Position numbers and translations under genes: made by a program | DNA from: an uncultured Collinsella sp. | Lineage (GTDB): Bacteria; Actinomycetota; Coriobacteriia; Coriobacteriales; Coriobacteriaceae | Reading direction: 5' to 3' | Assembly (NCBI GenBank): GCA_900548815.1 | Contig: URLR01000003.1 | Coordinates: 6,357 to 70,356 of the forward strand | Length of the DNA: 64,000 nucleotides | Shown: one piece after another, positions 23,606-33,161 of the stretch | Position numbering within the stretch: position 1 is the first letter of the stretch | How the letters are laid out: every line of letters starts with the position of its first letter | The notes under the pieces: model-generated | The model's database searches: none | Seen by the model: the letters and a program-made list of their open reading frames with translations, nothing else | Told to the model about the DNA's origin: nothing

Positions 23606-25612
23606 ATGACCGAGGAGCTCAAGAAGCGGGGCGGCGTTGATGACGCCGCTGCCGCGGGACTGGTCGAGGAAACGGCTGCCGCGTCGACCGAGCTGGATGA
23701 CGCCGCCAAGGCTGCAGCCGAGCGCGAGGCTCGCCGCCAAGCGCTCTACGAGGAAAACGAACGTGCCGAGGACGAGCGCGCCCGCGCCGAGGCAGAGCGT
23801 ATGCGCGACGTGGACGACGAAGACGAGGACGAGACACCTCGGGATACCTGGGCGACGGTGCGCCGCCTGTGGAGTGAGGCTGCCGGCGACCATTGGCGCT
23901 TCTATATCGTGTTTGCGAGTATTGTGTTCTATGCCATCTTTAACACCGCTGCGCCGGCATATAGCGCTCGCGTGATCGATGAGCTGTGGGGCCACATTCA
24001 GGTGGCGTTTGCCAACGACACCACCTTCAACATCACCTGGGAGAACTGCGGCAGGACCATCTTCATCTACTTTATGATCTGGACGGCCGCCGCCTCGTTC
24101 TACGCGCTCCAGAGCTTTTTGATGTCGAGCGTGGCCGAACGCCTCAATCTGCGCCTGCGCAACCGCATCGCGCAAAAGCTCAACCGTCTGCCGCTCGCCT
24201 ATTTTGACGCGCATCGTCCCGGCGAGGTCGTCAGCCGCGCGACCAACGACCTGGACAAGATGTCCGAGAGCATGCAGCGCGGATTGCTGCAGCTGCTCGT
24301 GTCGATCGGCACGGTTGTTGGTGCTGTGAGCGTGATGTTCGTGTTCAGCGTGCAGCTTACGCTCGTCTTTCTGTTCTTTACGGCACTGTCGCTGCTGGTG
24401 ACGAAGGTCGTCTCGCGCCGCACACACGATGTGACGGGCGAGCGCCAGGAGTGGGTGTCCAAGATTACGAGTGCGGTCGAGGAAGGCTATTCGGGCCGTC
24501 TGGTGATCCGCGCGTTTAACCGCGAACGTCAGAGCTCCGCTGAGGTGCACGAGGCTTCGAAGGAACTGGCTCGTGTGAGCACCAAGGCCGACTTTATGAT
24601 TAACGCCGTCGGCCCCGCGGTGCGCTTTATCGGCCGCCTGGCACAGATCGTGATTGCGATTGTGGGCTGCAGTATGCTGGTTGCCGGCCACATGACCGTC
24701 GGCGTGTTCCAGGCGTTCTTCCAGTTTATCTACGAGGCATCCGAGCCCATGACGCAGTTGTCGTTTACCTTCAACTCGCTGCAGAGCGCACTGGCGAGTG
24801 CAGAGCGCGTGTTTGACCTGCTCGATGAGCCCGAGATGGAGGCCGATCCGCTGCCGGACAAGGCCGCCAAGCTGCCGGGTCGCGTGGAGGGCCGCGTCTC
24901 CTTTGAGCATGTGCGCTTTGGTTATTCGCCCGACAAGCCGCTTATGCGCGACGTGTCGTTTACCGCCGAGCCGGGCCAGAAGATTGCCGTGGTGGGAACC
25001 ACGGGCGCGGGCAAGACGACGCTCATCAACCTGCTCATGCGCTTCTACGAGATTGACGGCGGGCGTATTACGCTCGACGGCGTGGATACGAGCCGCATGG
25101 ACCGCGGCGAGCTACGGCAGCAGTTTGGCATGGTGCTGCAGGACGCCTGGCTGTTCGATGGCACGATTGCCGAAAACATCGCCTACGGCTGTCCCGAGGC
25201 GACGCGCGACGAGATCGTGGCCGCCGCTCGTGCCGCGCAGGTCGACTTCTTTGTGCGCACCATGCCGCAGGGCTACGACACGCGCGTGGCCAACGATGCC
25301 GAAAGCATCAGCCAGGGCCAGCGTCAGCTGCTGACCATCGCACGCGTGCTGCTCAACAACCCGGCGATTCTCATCCTGGACGAGGCGACCTCAAGCGTGG
25401 ACACGCGTACCGAGCTTGCCATCGGCCGTGCCATGGATGCGCTTATGCGCGGGCGCACGAGCTTTGTGATCGCACACCGCCTGTCGACGATTGTGGATGC
25501 CGACCTGATCTTGGTCATGGATCACGGCAACATTATCGAGCAGGGCACGCATAAGGAGCTGCTGGCTGCCGAGGGTGCCTACGCCGACCTCTATCTGAGC
25601 CAGTTCGCATAA
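23606..25612 (+). CDS. ABC exporter, catalytic half-transporter
   Basis: A 668-residue ABC exporter half. A charged Ala/Glu/Arg-rich N-terminal extension of about 85 residues (ending DVDDEDEDETPRDTW) precedes the six-helix domain and may be a coiled coil. The NBD has Walker A GTTGAGKTT, signature SISQGQRQLL and Walker B ILILDEATSSVD with the catalytic Glu intact. GGGAGG precedes ATG 23606. It pairs with the preceding gene to form the heterodimer. Substrate unknown. Confidence 0.9.
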   Translation: MTEELKKRGGVDDAAAAGLVEETAAASTELDDAAKAAAEREARRQALYEENERAEDERARAEAERMRDVDDEDEDETPRDTWATVRRLWSEAAGDHWRFYIVFASIVFYAIFNTAAPAYSARVIDELWGHIQVAFANDTTFNITWENCGRTIFIYFMIWTAAASFYALQSFLMSSVAERLNLRLRNRIAQKLNRLPLAYFDAHRPGEVVSRATNDLDKMSESMQRGLLQLLVSIGTVVGAVSVMFVFSVQLTLVFLFFTALSLLVTKVVSRRTHDVTGERQEWVSKITSAVEEGYSGRLVIRAFNRERQSSAEVHEASKELARVSTKADFMINAVGPAVRFIGRLAQIVIAIVGCSMLVAGHMTVGVFQAFFQFIYEASEPMTQLSFTFNSLQSALASAERVFDLLDEPEMEADPLPDKAAKLPGRVEGRVSFEHVRFGYSPDKPLMRDVSFTAEPGQKIAVVGTTGAGKTTLINLLMRFYEIDGGRITLDGVDTSRMDRGELRQQFGMVLQDAWLFDGTIAENIAYGCPEATRDEIVAAARAAQVDFFVRTMPQGYDTRVANDAESISQGQRQLLTIARVLLNNPAILILDEATSSVDTRTELAIGRAMDALMRGRTSFVIAHRLSTIVDADLILVMDHGNIIEQGTHKELLAAEGAYADLYLSQFA

Positions 25613-25641
25613 TGTGACAAAGGGACAGTCCCACATGTCGC
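25613..25641. repeat. Dispersed hairpin family C, copy 1
   Basis: TGTGACAAAGGGACAGTCCC followed by an imperfect returning arm ending TGTCGCA. The same first 20 bases recur at 43639. It begins at the stop region of the ABC exporter gene. Confidence 0.65.
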
Positions 25642-25697
25642 ATCAACGCAAAGGCGCGCCGGGGATGAATTCCCTGGCGCGCCTTCTTGCGTTGATG
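25641..25697. terminator. Long bidirectional terminator hairpin
   Basis: CATCAACGCAAAGGCGCGCC (25641-25660) pairs with the arm ending GCGTTGATG at 25697, with a short mismatch. It separates the convergent ABC exporter and cysE genes. Confidence 0.8.
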
Positions 25698-25725
25698 CCG
25701 ATGTCGTTTTGTGCCGCTTGCGTTC

Positions 25726-26430
25726 CTAGCGCTCGTCCACGAGCTTGGCGACGAGGGCTTTGAGCTCGGCCACCTCTCGCTCGAGTTCCTTGACGCGGCG
25801 GGCATTCTCGGTGATGCCCTGGCGGTTGAGGGCACTCTGCTCGGCGGCGTCATCGGGCATGTACTCGCGATGCTGCTTGGCGTCGAAACTCTCCTCGAAC
25901 ACGCGGCAGCCGTTGCGCTTGATGATGCGTCCCGGCACGCCCACGACGGTGCAGTTGTCGGGCACGTCCTTAACGACGACCGAGTTGCCGCCGATTTTGA
26001 CGTTGTTGCCGATGCGGATGTTGCCGAGCACCTTGGCGCCCGTGCCCACGGTGACGTTGTTGCCTAGGGTGGGGTGGCGCTTGCCGGTCTCGTTGCCGGT
26101 ACCGCCGAGCGTGACGCCCTGGTAGAGCACGCAGTTGTCACCCACAATGGTGGTCTCGCCGATGACGACGCCCATGGCGTGGTCGATAAAGAAATGCTTG
26201 CCGATCTGTGCGGCGGGATGAATCTCGACGCCGGTGATGTGACGGGTGATTTGCGAGAGCACGCGGGCGAGCGAGCGATGACCGTGCTCCCAGAGCCAGT
26301 GCTCGGGCACGTGGTTCCACTTGGCGTGCAGGCCAGGATAGGAAAGGAAGATGACCAGACCGTTTTGCGCGGCGGGGTCCTGCGCTTGGACGGTCTTGAT
26401 GTCCTCGCGAATGGTATTGATAAAGCTCAC
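25726..26430 (-). CDS. cysE: Serine O-acetyltransferase
   Basis: A 234-residue left-handed beta-helix acyltransferase. The hexapeptide region (about 80-175) includes [20 protein letters not shown], with the catalytic His-Asp pair, and [12 protein letters not shown] for acetyl-CoA. A C-terminal coiled coil ([19 protein letters not shown]) extends past the usual end. GTG 26430 is the best start, with GGGAGG 7 bases upstream. It makes O-acetylserine for cysteine synthesis. No cysteine synthase is adjacent, and no T-box is obvious in the leader. Confidence 0.93.
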   Translation of the reverse strand: MSFINTIREDIKTVQAQDPAAQNGLVIFLSYPGLHAKWNHVPEHWLWEHGHRSLARVLSQITRHITGVEIHPAAQIGKHFFIDHAMGVVIGETTIVGDNCVLYQGVTLGGTGNETGKRHPTLGNNVTVGTGAKVLGNIRIGNNVKIGGNSVVVKDVPDNCTVVGVPGRIIKRNGCRVFEESFDAKQHREYMPDDAAEQSALNRQGITENARRVKELEREVAELKALVAKLVDER

Positions 26431-26653
26431 CGGCCGCCCTCCCTTAGCGCCATGGCAATGCGATTCAATAAAGTATAGCGATTCGCTAGGGATTAGGAAG
26501 GACAATCTTGGCGGCATTGCGCGACAGGTGTCAGTTATGCAAACTTGCTGGTAATGGAGTCATGCTTTTGTGGGGTTGCGCACGAGGGGACGCCGCAACC
26601 GTATACTGGTCAACTTGGACGTATCCGCGCCCACAACTGAGAGGTTTTACTTC

Positions 26654-27292
26654 ATGGGTTTCATTAATTTTATCGCCGAGCTGCTCAAAGACCCGCGCAC
26701 CGCGATTGCCAGCTGGATCGCCGCCGGCCCGCTTATGGCCTACGGCTGCGTGTTCCTGATCATCTTTATCGAGACGGGCGTGGTGTTCTTCCCGTTCCTT
26801 CCCGGTGATTCGCTGCTGTTTGCTTCGGGCTTCTTTGCCCACAACGGTGGCTTTAACATCGTGGCTTTGCTGGCCGCCGCATGGGCTGCTGCCATCTTGG
26901 GCGATCAGTGCAACTTTATGATCGGTCACTTCTTTGGCCGCAAGATCATCGCTTCGGGTAAGGTCAAGGCCATGACGCCCGAGCGCATTAAAAAGTCCGA
27001 GGACTTCTTGGACAAGTGGGGCCACCTGGCCATTTTCCTCGGCCGCTTCTTCCCGTTTATCCGCACCTTTGTGCCCTTTATCGCCGGCATGGGCGGCATG
27101 CACTGGCGCAACTTTGTCATCTTTAACGTGCTGGGTGGCATTACCTGGTCAACGCTCTTTACGCTGCTGGGCTACTTCTTTGGCGGCATTCCCTTTGTGC
27201 AGGAGCACTTTGAGCTGCTGATTATCGGCATCGTTGCCGTGTCGATCATCCCGACCGTGGTCGGTCTGGTCAAGGCTAAGCTGGGTAAATAG
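26654..27292 (+). CDS. DedA-family membrane protein
   Basis: A 212-residue DedA/SNARE-associated (VTT) protein with five to six hydrophobic segments. The family signatures FLPGDSLLFASG, FFGRKII and GRFFPFIRTFVPFIAG are present; the last Arg is the residue needed for proton-dependent function in E. coli YqjA/YghB. Known members flip undecaprenyl phosphate or other lipids. GAGG is 9 bases before ATG 26654, and a terminator follows. It is a single gene divergent from cysE. Confidence 0.92.
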   Translation: MGFINFIAELLKDPRTAIASWIAAGPLMAYGCVFLIIFIETGVVFFPFLPGDSLLFASGFFAHNGGFNIVALLAAAWAAAILGDQCNFMIGHFFGRKIIASGKVKAMTPERIKKSEDFLDKWGHLAIFLGRFFPFIRTFVPFIAGMGGMHWRNFVIFNVLGGITWSTLFTLLGYFFGGIPFVQEHFELLIIGIVAVSIIPTVVGLVKAKLGK

Positions 27293-27329
27293 AACGCGTA
27301 GCTCGAGCCAGCGCGCAAACCGTGCAGTT

Positions 27330-27368
27330 GAGGCCCGTCGCCGTTTACGGTGGCGGGCCTCTTTAGTT
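27330..27368 (+). terminator. Intrinsic terminator after the DedA gene
   Basis: GAGGCCCGTCGCC pairs with GGTGGCGGGCCTC, followed by TTTAGTTT. Confidence 0.88.
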
Positions 27369-27379
27369 TCAAGACTTTA

Positions 27380-28120
27380 GTCCGCTGGCCGCGCAGCGGC
27401 CAGCTTTAAACCACCCGCTACGCGGGTGGAGACAAACGGCTTTACAAAGCCACCCCTCCGACCGATATTGACGATTGTTCAGGCCGTCAAGAATTCGAGT
27501 CGAAGGGGTGGTCGCCATGGCCCAGAAGGCCTACAGCCTTTCCCACACGAAGTGGATGTGCAAGTACCACATCGTGTTCACGCCGAAGTATAGGCGCAAA
27601 GTGATCTACAACCAAATCAGGAGCGACATAGGGGAGATCCTCAGGAAGCTGTGCGAGTACAAGGGGATCGAGATAATCGAGGGGCACCTGATGCCCGACC
27701 ACGTGCACGTGCTGCTGGCGATCCCGCCGAAGTACAGCGTCGCGAGCGTCATGGGCTACCTGAAGGGGAAGAGCTCGCTGATGATATTCGACAGGCACGC
27801 CAACCTCAAGTACAAGTTCGGCAACAGGAAGTTCTGGGCGGAGGGCTACTACGTGTCCGCCGTCGGCCTGAACGAGGCGACGATCGCCAAGTACATCAGG
27901 GAGCAGGAGTCCAACGACATCGCGCTGGACAAGCTGAGCGTGAAGGAGTACGAGGACCCCTTCAAGAGGGGGTGATGCTGCCGGTTCGACCGGCGCGCCA
28001 CGGGTCAAGATGCACTAGGCCTGGACGAAGTCCGGGCCCGCGCCTTTAGACGCGAGCCCGGGGCCCGTGGGTTATACCCTAAGAGCAAACCACCCTTTTT
28101 AAGGGTGGTTCTGATTTCAG
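27380..28120 (+). mobile_element. IS200-like insertion sequence (approximate ends)
   Basis: A single Y1 transposase gene lies between subterminal hairpins: CCACCCGC-TACG-CGGGTGG type at 27411-27429 and AACCACCC-TTTTT-AAGGGTGGTT type at 28087-28109. There is no tnpB and no terminal inverted repeat, as expected for IS200. Exact ends are estimated from the hairpins. Codon use (AGG arginine) differs from neighbours. Confidence 0.8.
27517..27975 (+). CDS. tnpA: IS200/IS605-family transposase TnpA
   Basis: A 152-residue HUH single-strand transposase. The metal-binding HxH is in MPDHVHVLLAI and the catalytic tyrosine is in AKYIREQES. The full family length is present with no visible frameshift, so it could be active. 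The ATG at 27517 follows AAGGGG. Arginine codons are mostly AGG (six or more), unlike the CGC/CGT of nearby genes, showing recent arrival. It moves by single-strand excision using hairpins at the ends. Confidence 0.93.
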   Translation: MAQKAYSLSHTKWMCKYHIVFTPKYRRKVIYNQIRSDIGEILRKLCEYKGIEIIEGHLMPDHVHVLLAIPPKYSVASVMGYLKGKSSLMIFDRHANLKYKFGNRKFWAEGYYVSAVGLNEATIAKYIREQESNDIALDKLSVKEYEDPFKRG

Positions 28121-28339
28121 CCAAATGAAAATACTTTACTTAGTTAAAGAAAAGCGTTTTATCAGACGCGTACGGGGAGTACAATCTCGTGCATGCGAAT
28201 CGACGTGCCATCGGCTTTGATGCTGCCCGCGTGTCCTGCCCGGCTCTACGCTTCCGGGTATGCGACGTTGCGACGCGGCCGGCTTCGGTCCTTGCGTGCG
28301 GGTTCGCGAGTATGCAACCGTGTATGTAAGGAGCGACAT

Positions 28340-29392
28340 ATGACTGTCGAGAAGAAGGATATCGATTGGGGTAGCCTCGGCTTTGGCTACATGAAGACCG
28401 ATTACAGCTATGAGGCCCATTGGAAGGACGGCGAGTGGGACGAGGGCGGCCTGACCACCGACCACACCCTGCATGTCTCCGAGTGTGGCGGCATCTTCCA
28501 CTACTGCCAGGAGGTCTTTGAGGGCCTGAAGGCCTACACCGCCGAGGACGGCAGCATCGTCTGCTTCCGTCCCGATATGAACGCCGAGCGTATGTACAAC
28601 TCCGCCCAGCGCCTCGAGATGCCCCCGTTCCCCAAGGACAAGTTTGTCGAGGCCGTCAAGCAGGTCGTCTCTGCCAACGCTGCATGGGTTCCGCCCTTCG
28701 CCTCTGGCGCAACCCTGTATGTGCGTCCGTTTATGATCGGCTCCGGTGACGTGATCGGCGTGGCTCCCGCTCCTGAGTACACGTTCCGCATTCTCGTGAC
28801 CCCGGTCGGTCCGTACTTTAAGGGTGGCCTCAAGCCCGTTAAACTGCGCGTTTCCGAGTACGACCGCGCCGCACCGCACGGCACCGGCAACATCAAGGCC
28901 GGCCTGAACTACGCCATGTCCCTCAAGCCCACGATGGAGGCCCATCGCGAGGGCTATGCCGAGAACCTGTATCTCGACTCCGAGTCCCGCACCTATGTCG
29001 AGGAGACCGGTGGCGCCAACGTCCTGTTCGTGAAGGAGGACGGCACCCTCGTCGTTCCTCAGTCGCACACCGACTCCATCCTGCCCTCTATCACCCGTCG
29101 TTCGCTCGTTCAGGTTGCTCAGGACCTGGGCATGACCGTCGACCAGCGTCCCGTCGAGTGGGCCGAGGTCAAGGCCGGCACCTTTGTGGAGTGCGGCCTG
29201 TGCGGCACCGCTGCCGTCATCTCCCCGGTTGGCGAGATCGACAACAAGGTTTACGGCGCCGACGAGACTGTGACCTTCCCGGCTGGCTACACCGAGATTG
29301 GCCCTGTGATGAAGAAGCTCCGCGAGACCCTGACTGGTATCCAGTCTGGTGCTGTCGAGGACAAGCACAACTGGGTTTACACCGTCGCGTAA
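28340..29392 (+). CDS. ilvE: Branched-chain amino acid aminotransferase
   Basis: A 350-residue fold-type IV PLP enzyme of the larger BCAT class. QEVFEGLKAYT gives the family motif; the PLP lysine is in NIKAGLNYAMS, and YLDSESRTYVEETGGANVLF and GLCGTAAVISPV complete the cofactor site. AAGGAG precedes ATG 28340. It interconverts branched-chain amino and keto acids with glutamate. A TACAAT box at 28180 may be its promoter. It is monocistronic. Confidence 0.95.
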   Translation: MTVEKKDIDWGSLGFGYMKTDYSYEAHWKDGEWDEGGLTTDHTLHVSECGGIFHYCQEVFEGLKAYTAEDGSIVCFRPDMNAERMYNSAQRLEMPPFPKDKFVEAVKQVVSANAAWVPPFASGATLYVRPFMIGSGDVIGVAPAPEYTFRILVTPVGPYFKGGLKPVKLRVSEYDRAAPHGTGNIKAGLNYAMSLKPTMEAHREGYAENLYLDSESRTYVEETGGANVLFVKEDGTLVVPQSHTDSILPSITRRSLVQVAQDLGMTVDQRPVEWAEVKAGTFVECGLCGTAAVISPVGEIDNKVYGADETVTFPAGYTEIGPVMKKLRETLTGIQSGAVEDKHNWVYTVA

Positions 29393-29448
29393 TTTGTCTT
29401 ACCTATCCGGGCAGAGAGCAAGTTCCCTCCCGGCGCGTCCTCGGACAT

Positions 29449-29493
29449 GCAAGAAGCCCTCGCTGCGCACTTCGTGCGGCGAGGGCTTCTTGC
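29449..29493 (+). terminator. Terminator hairpin after ilvE
   Basis: GCAAGAAGCCCTCGC pairs perfectly with GCGAGGGCTTCTTGC around an inner TGCGCA/TGCG stem. T-run is short. Confidence 0.7.
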
Positions 29494-29560
29494 GTCCTGC
29501 GGAGTGCGCCGGAAAGGAAGGCCGCGCTTTTGTTTTGGTTCGCGCCATGTGGGGGTGGCG

Positions 29561-29787
29561 GCGACGTGCATTTTTGCGAGTATTCTGCAATCGAAGGCCC
29601 CTGCATACCGACCTCGGGCAAAAAATCGGGATTTCTCGATGTTTTCTACGGATGATGGGCGGGGTTATGGGCTTATAGCGTTTGATTTGCAGGGATATTC
29701 GCGGTCTTTGGCACTTATCGTGGCGCCCGAAGCTCTTGGTTATGTTGAATACTCCTAAAAATGCACGACGCTTAGAGGGGGACCTTT
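29561..29787. repeat. Family E foldback element, copy 1
   Basis: The left end GCGACGTGCATTTTTGCGAG then TATTCTGCAA returns inverted at 29744-29785 (TTGAATACTCCTAAAAATGC then ACGACG, followed by AGAGGGGGACC). The same ends, in the same arrangement, bound a second element at 62208-62405. The 29500-29790 gap holds no gene otherwise. Confidence 0.65.
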
Positions 29788-29790
29788 GCG

Positions 29791-29836
29791 AAAAAGGAAA
29801 CCGCCCCGTCGAAGTATGCATTTGACGGGGCGGTTT
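29791..29836 (-). terminator. Intrinsic terminator of lemA
   Basis: On the minus strand, AAACCGCCCCGTC pairs with GACGGGGCGGTTT and is followed by CCTTTTT. Confidence 0.88.
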
Positions 29837-29872
29837 ATACATTTGGACGATTAAGGATGCGCTGTCAAACTA

Positions 29873-30424
29873 CTAGAACTTGACGGTCGGGGCCTGGCGG
29901 GCTGCTTCGGCGGCCTCGAAGCCCTGGCGCTCCTTAAACTGGAAGATGCCAGCAAAGATGACAGCCGGGAACGTCTGAATGGCGTTGTTGTAGCTGAGCA
30001 CGCAGTCGTTGTAGCTCTGGCGTGCATAGCTAATCTTGTTCTCGGTGTCCTCGAGCGATGCCTGCAGCTGCGTAAAGTTGGTGTTTGCCTTAAGATCGGG
30101 ATAGGCCTCGGCCACAGCGAAGAGCTGGCGCAGTGCGCCGGTCAGCACGTTGTCGGCTTCCATCTTGGCCTCGGGCGTGGTGGCCTTGACGGCGGTGTTA
30201 CGCGCGCTGATCACGGCGGAGAGCGTCTCCTGCTCGTGCTTGGCGTAGCCCTTGACGGTTTCGACCAGGTTGGGGATCAGGTCGTTACGGCGCTGCAGCT
30301 GCGTATCGATGTTCTGCCAGGCGTTATCGATGCGGTTACGCTTGGTGACCATGTTGTTGTAGATGCCGGCGATGGCGCAGACAATCACAATGACAACAAC
30401 GATGCCGATGATGACGGTAATCAT
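29873..30424 (-). CDS. lemA: LemA family protein
   Basis: A 183-residue LemA protein. One N-terminal membrane segment (ITVIIGIVVVIVIVCAIAGI) is followed by NNMVTKRNRIDNAWQNIDTQ and LIPNLVETVKGYAKHE, the family signature, then a long helical bundle. LemA proteins are usually next to TPM-domain or HtpX genes; neither is here. Function is poorly known. Expressed alone, with its own terminator. Confidence 0.93.
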   Translation of the reverse strand: MITVIIGIVVVIVIVCAIAGIYNNMVTKRNRIDNAWQNIDTQLQRRNDLIPNLVETVKGYAKHEQETLSAVISARNTAVKATTPEAKMEADNVLTGALRQLFAVAEAYPDLKANTNFTQLQASLEDTENKISYARQSYNDCVLSYNNAIQTFPAVIFAGIFQFKERQGFEAAEAARQAPTVKF

Positions 30425-30623
30425 GATGTCTCCGTTTCGAATGGCCGCGGCGGCATGCGCCAGCTGCCGTTGGTATAACGCTACTAGTATACCCGCAACG
30501 TTTTACCGTGCCGAACTTTCCGGTAAGCGTTGTGTTTTCGGCGGGGTCGGCACCGGGGCAAAGCGCGCGAGGTACAGGTGTAAGATATGCGACAGATTGA
30601 CGAGTGTTGTCTTTGCCCTGAGG

Positions 30624-31220
30624 ATGGCGATACCAGTGGACCTTCGCATTAAGAAAACCTACCGCGCCCTTTTCGATGCCTTCACCGAGCTTCTCGAGGA
30701 GCATCGTTTTGAGGACCTGACGGTTGCCATGCTTTGCGACCGCGCCATGATTCGCCGCACGACGTTCTACAAGCACTTTCGCGACAAGAACGATTACTTT
30801 GCCTTTTATATCGATGAGCTCATGTCGGGCTTGCCGCAAAAACAGCCCGATGAGGCCGGCGCAGTGTCTGCCGAGGACGTGCGCGCGCTTCGGCACGCGA
30901 TTTTGGACGATGCTATGGATTTGATTCTGACGCACGAGCGGCTCATGGATAACATTTTGGCAAGCAGCATGTCGGGCATGTTGACCAACGTTATTTGCGA
31001 CCGCATTGCCCGCTCCATCCGCGAGCGTGTGATGAACGTGCTTGCCGAGGATGCCCTGGCCCCCGTGTCACTCGAGACGACGTCCGAGTTTGTCGCCGGC
31101 GGTATTATTCGACTTTTCACGATATGGTGGGAATCGGGCCACGATCTTGAGCGTCGACCCGAGATGGCCGACGTGGTCGATGCACTGTTCGAGCGAACCA
31201 TGACGCCGGTGCATCACTAG
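30624..31220 (+). CDS. TetR-family transcriptional regulator
   Basis: A 198-residue regulator with an HTH at residues about 10-55 (AFTELLEEHRFEDLTVAMLC and RRTTFYKHFRDKNDYF). The C-terminal ligand domain resembles the TetR_C_8-like group. ATG 30624 is chosen since it immediately precedes the HTH; GTG 30636 is possible. No target gene is adjacent: lemA is divergent and the next feature is tRNA-Ser. Function unknown. Confidence 0.85.
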   Translation: MAIPVDLRIKKTYRALFDAFTELLEEHRFEDLTVAMLCDRAMIRRTTFYKHFRDKNDYFAFYIDELMSGLPQKQPDEAGAVSAEDVRALRHAILDDAMDLILTHERLMDNILASSMSGMLTNVICDRIARSIRERVMNVLAEDALAPVSLETTSEFVAGGIIRLFTIWWESGHDLERRPEMADVVDALFERTMTPVHH

Positions 31221-31223
31221 AAG

Positions 31224-31313
31224 TGGCGGAGAGAGGGGGATTCGAACCCCCGGAACGCTCTCGCGCTCAACGGTTTTCAAGACCGCCGCATTCAACCGCT
31301 CTGCCATCTCTCC
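31224..31313 (-). tRNA. tRNA-Ser (anticodon UGA)
   Basis: On the minus strand the sequence starts GGAGAGATGGCAGAGCGGTT, has the anticodon loop CTTGAAA (anticodon TGA), a long variable arm, the T arm GGTTCGAATCC and an encoded CCA end (31224-31226). The acceptor stem GGAGAGA/TCTCTCC is perfect. The length of 90 nt fits class II tRNA-Ser. Confidence 0.97.
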
Positions 31314-31364
31314 GTGAGTCGTAATGATAGCATCGTTTTGAATTTGCAACAGGGAAGGCGAACG

Positions 31365-33146
31365 ATGACGATCACCGAAATCGACGAGAAGTTCATGCGC
31401 GAGGCGCTGGCGGAGGCGCGAGTCGCCACGGCGGTGGGCGAGGTGCCCATCGGAGCCGTAGTGGTGCGCGACGGTGAGATCGTCGCGAGGGCGCACAATC
31501 GGCGCGAACTCGACCAGGACCCTTCGGCTCATGCCGAGTTTGCGGCCGTGTGCGCCGCTGCCCAGGCGCTTGGCCGCTGGCGCCTTTTCGACTGTACGGT
31601 TTATGTGACGTTGGAACCCTGCTGCATGTGCGCGGGCCTTATGGTCAACGCGCGCGTGGGGCGCTGCGTGTATGGCGCGAGTGATGCCAAGGCGGGCGCG
31701 CTGGGTTCGCTGTATGACCTGAATGCCGATTCGCGCCTGAATCATCGGTTTAACGTGACGGCTGGGGTCCTGGCGGATGAATGCCGCGAGCTGCTGAGTA
31801 GCTATTTTGGCGGTCTGCGCGGAGCGGGTGGCAGCGGCTGCGGCTGCGGTCCGAACCTTGAGGCGCATGCCGCCCACGCCGCGGCGCTTGCAGGTGCCGG
31901 TGAGGATGCTGGCATGGCGGTTGACTTTGGTCCTGCGTGTCGCCGACCCCGCCGTGTGCTGTTGGCGATTGACTCCTTTAAGGGCAGCGTTTCGAGCGCG
32001 CAGGCGGAGGCGGCGGTTGCCGAGGGCATGCGCCGTGTGTGGTCCGATGCCCAGGTGGCCGCATTGCCGCTGGCGGATGGCGGCGAGGGGACGCTCGATG
32101 CCGTTGCCGCGTGCGGCGGTGAGATTGTGACCTGCGAGGTGGCAGGTCCCTTGGGCGACCGCGTGTCTGCCCGGATGCTGGTGGACGACGAGCGCGACTC
32201 GGCTGTAATTGAGATGGCCGAGGCGGCGGGTATTGGGTACTCGCCCTGTACAGAATCGGCGGCGCTTGCGGCTTCGACCTATGGCGTGGGCGAGCTCATG
32301 CTTCGCGCGGTTCGCACGGGCGCAAAGACTATCTATATTGGTTTGGGCGGCAGCGCCACCAACGACGGTGGCGCCGGCATGCTGCAGGCGCTGGGCGCGC
32401 GTGTGGTCGATGATCAGGGATGCGATGTCGTCCCCGGTCTTGCCGGCCTTGAGCAGGTGGCGAGCGTTGATCTGGCGCCCGCGCTGCAGGCTTTGGATGA
32501 TGCTCGTATCGTTGTGCTTTCCGATGTCGAGAATCCGCTCGTGGGGCGTCGAGGCGCACTGGCGGTGTTCGGCGGGCAGAAGGGCCTGCCGGCGGATGAT
32601 GTCGAGGTGCTGCGCAGATACGACGGCTGGATGGTCGGCTACGGTCGCTTGCTCGATGCGGCGATTGCCAGAGCTCGAGCCCAGGGGTTGTTGCGCACAC
32701 CCGAGGGCGCACGGACATTTGGCTCGGTGCTCGGTGTACCCGGCGCGGGCGCTGCCGGTGGCTTGGGCGCGGCGTTGCTGGCGCTCGGCGCGGAGCTACG
32801 CTCGGGTGTGGAGACGGTGCTCGATCTCGTGGGGTTTGACGAGCGCGTGCGCGATGTCGACCTGGTCATAACGGGCGAGGGCAATATGGATGAGCAATCC
32901 GCCGCCGGTAAGGCGCCGGTGGGTGTGGCTCGCCGCGCCAAGCGATATGGCAAGCCGGTAATCGCTGTCGTGGGCGGTCGCGCTGACAACCTCGATGCGG
33001 TGTATGGGCAGGGCGTCGACTTGGTGCTTCCGATCTGCCGCAAACCCATGTCCCTCGACCAGGCGCTCGAACCACGGGAAGCCACAACCAACCTCATCTG
33101 TGCCGGCGAGGCAGCCGCCCAATCCTACGACCTCGCCCGCCTCTAA
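31365..33146 (+). CDS. tadA: Fusion of tRNA adenosine deaminase (TadA) and glycerate kinase
   Basis: A single 593-residue frame. Residues 1-150 are TadA: zinc-binding HAE at 56-58 and PCCMC at 85-89, which deaminates A34 of tRNA-Arg to inosine. A Gly/Ala linker (about 150-196, with CGCG) joins to a complete class I glycerate kinase (197-593): LLAIDSFKGSVSSAQ, LPLADGGEGTLDA, GLGGSATNDGGAGMLQALG and VITGEGNMDEQS. AGGGAAGG precedes ATG 31365. No stop or restart separates the domains. TadA is essential and normally about 150 residues, so the fusion is unusual. It could be cleaved or act as a bifunctional protein. Confidence 0.9.
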   Translation: MTITEIDEKFMREALAEARVATAVGEVPIGAVVVRDGEIVARAHNRRELDQDPSAHAEFAAVCAAAQALGRWRLFDCTVYVTLEPCCMCAGLMVNARVGRCVYGASDAKAGALGSLYDLNADSRLNHRFNVTAGVLADECRELLSSYFGGLRGAGGSGCGCGPNLEAHAAHAAALAGAGEDAGMAVDFGPACRRPRRVLLAIDSFKGSVSSAQAEAAVAEGMRRVWSDAQVAALPLADGGEGTLDAVAACGGEIVTCEVAGPLGDRVSARMLVDDERDSAVIEMAEAAGIGYSPCTESAALAASTYGVGELMLRAVRTGAKTIYIGLGGSATNDGGAGMLQALGARVVDDQGCDVVPGLAGLEQVASVDLAPALQALDDARIVVLSDVENPLVGRRGALAVFGGQKGLPADDVEVLRRYDGWMVGYGRLLDAAIARARAQGLLRTPEGARTFGSVLGVPGAGAAGGLGAALLALGAELRSGVETVLDLVGFDERVRDVDLVITGEGNMDEQSAAGKAPVGVARRAKRYGKPVIAVVGGRADNLDAVYGQGVDLVLPICRKPMSLDQALEPREATTNLICAGEAAAQSYDLARL

Positions 33147-33161
33147 GGCCTATCTCCCTAT

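Noticed and set aside
28121..28339. T-box or attenuator in the ilvE leader
   Set aside because: No T-box sequence TGGNACCGCG-like core and no terminator hairpin found by eye.
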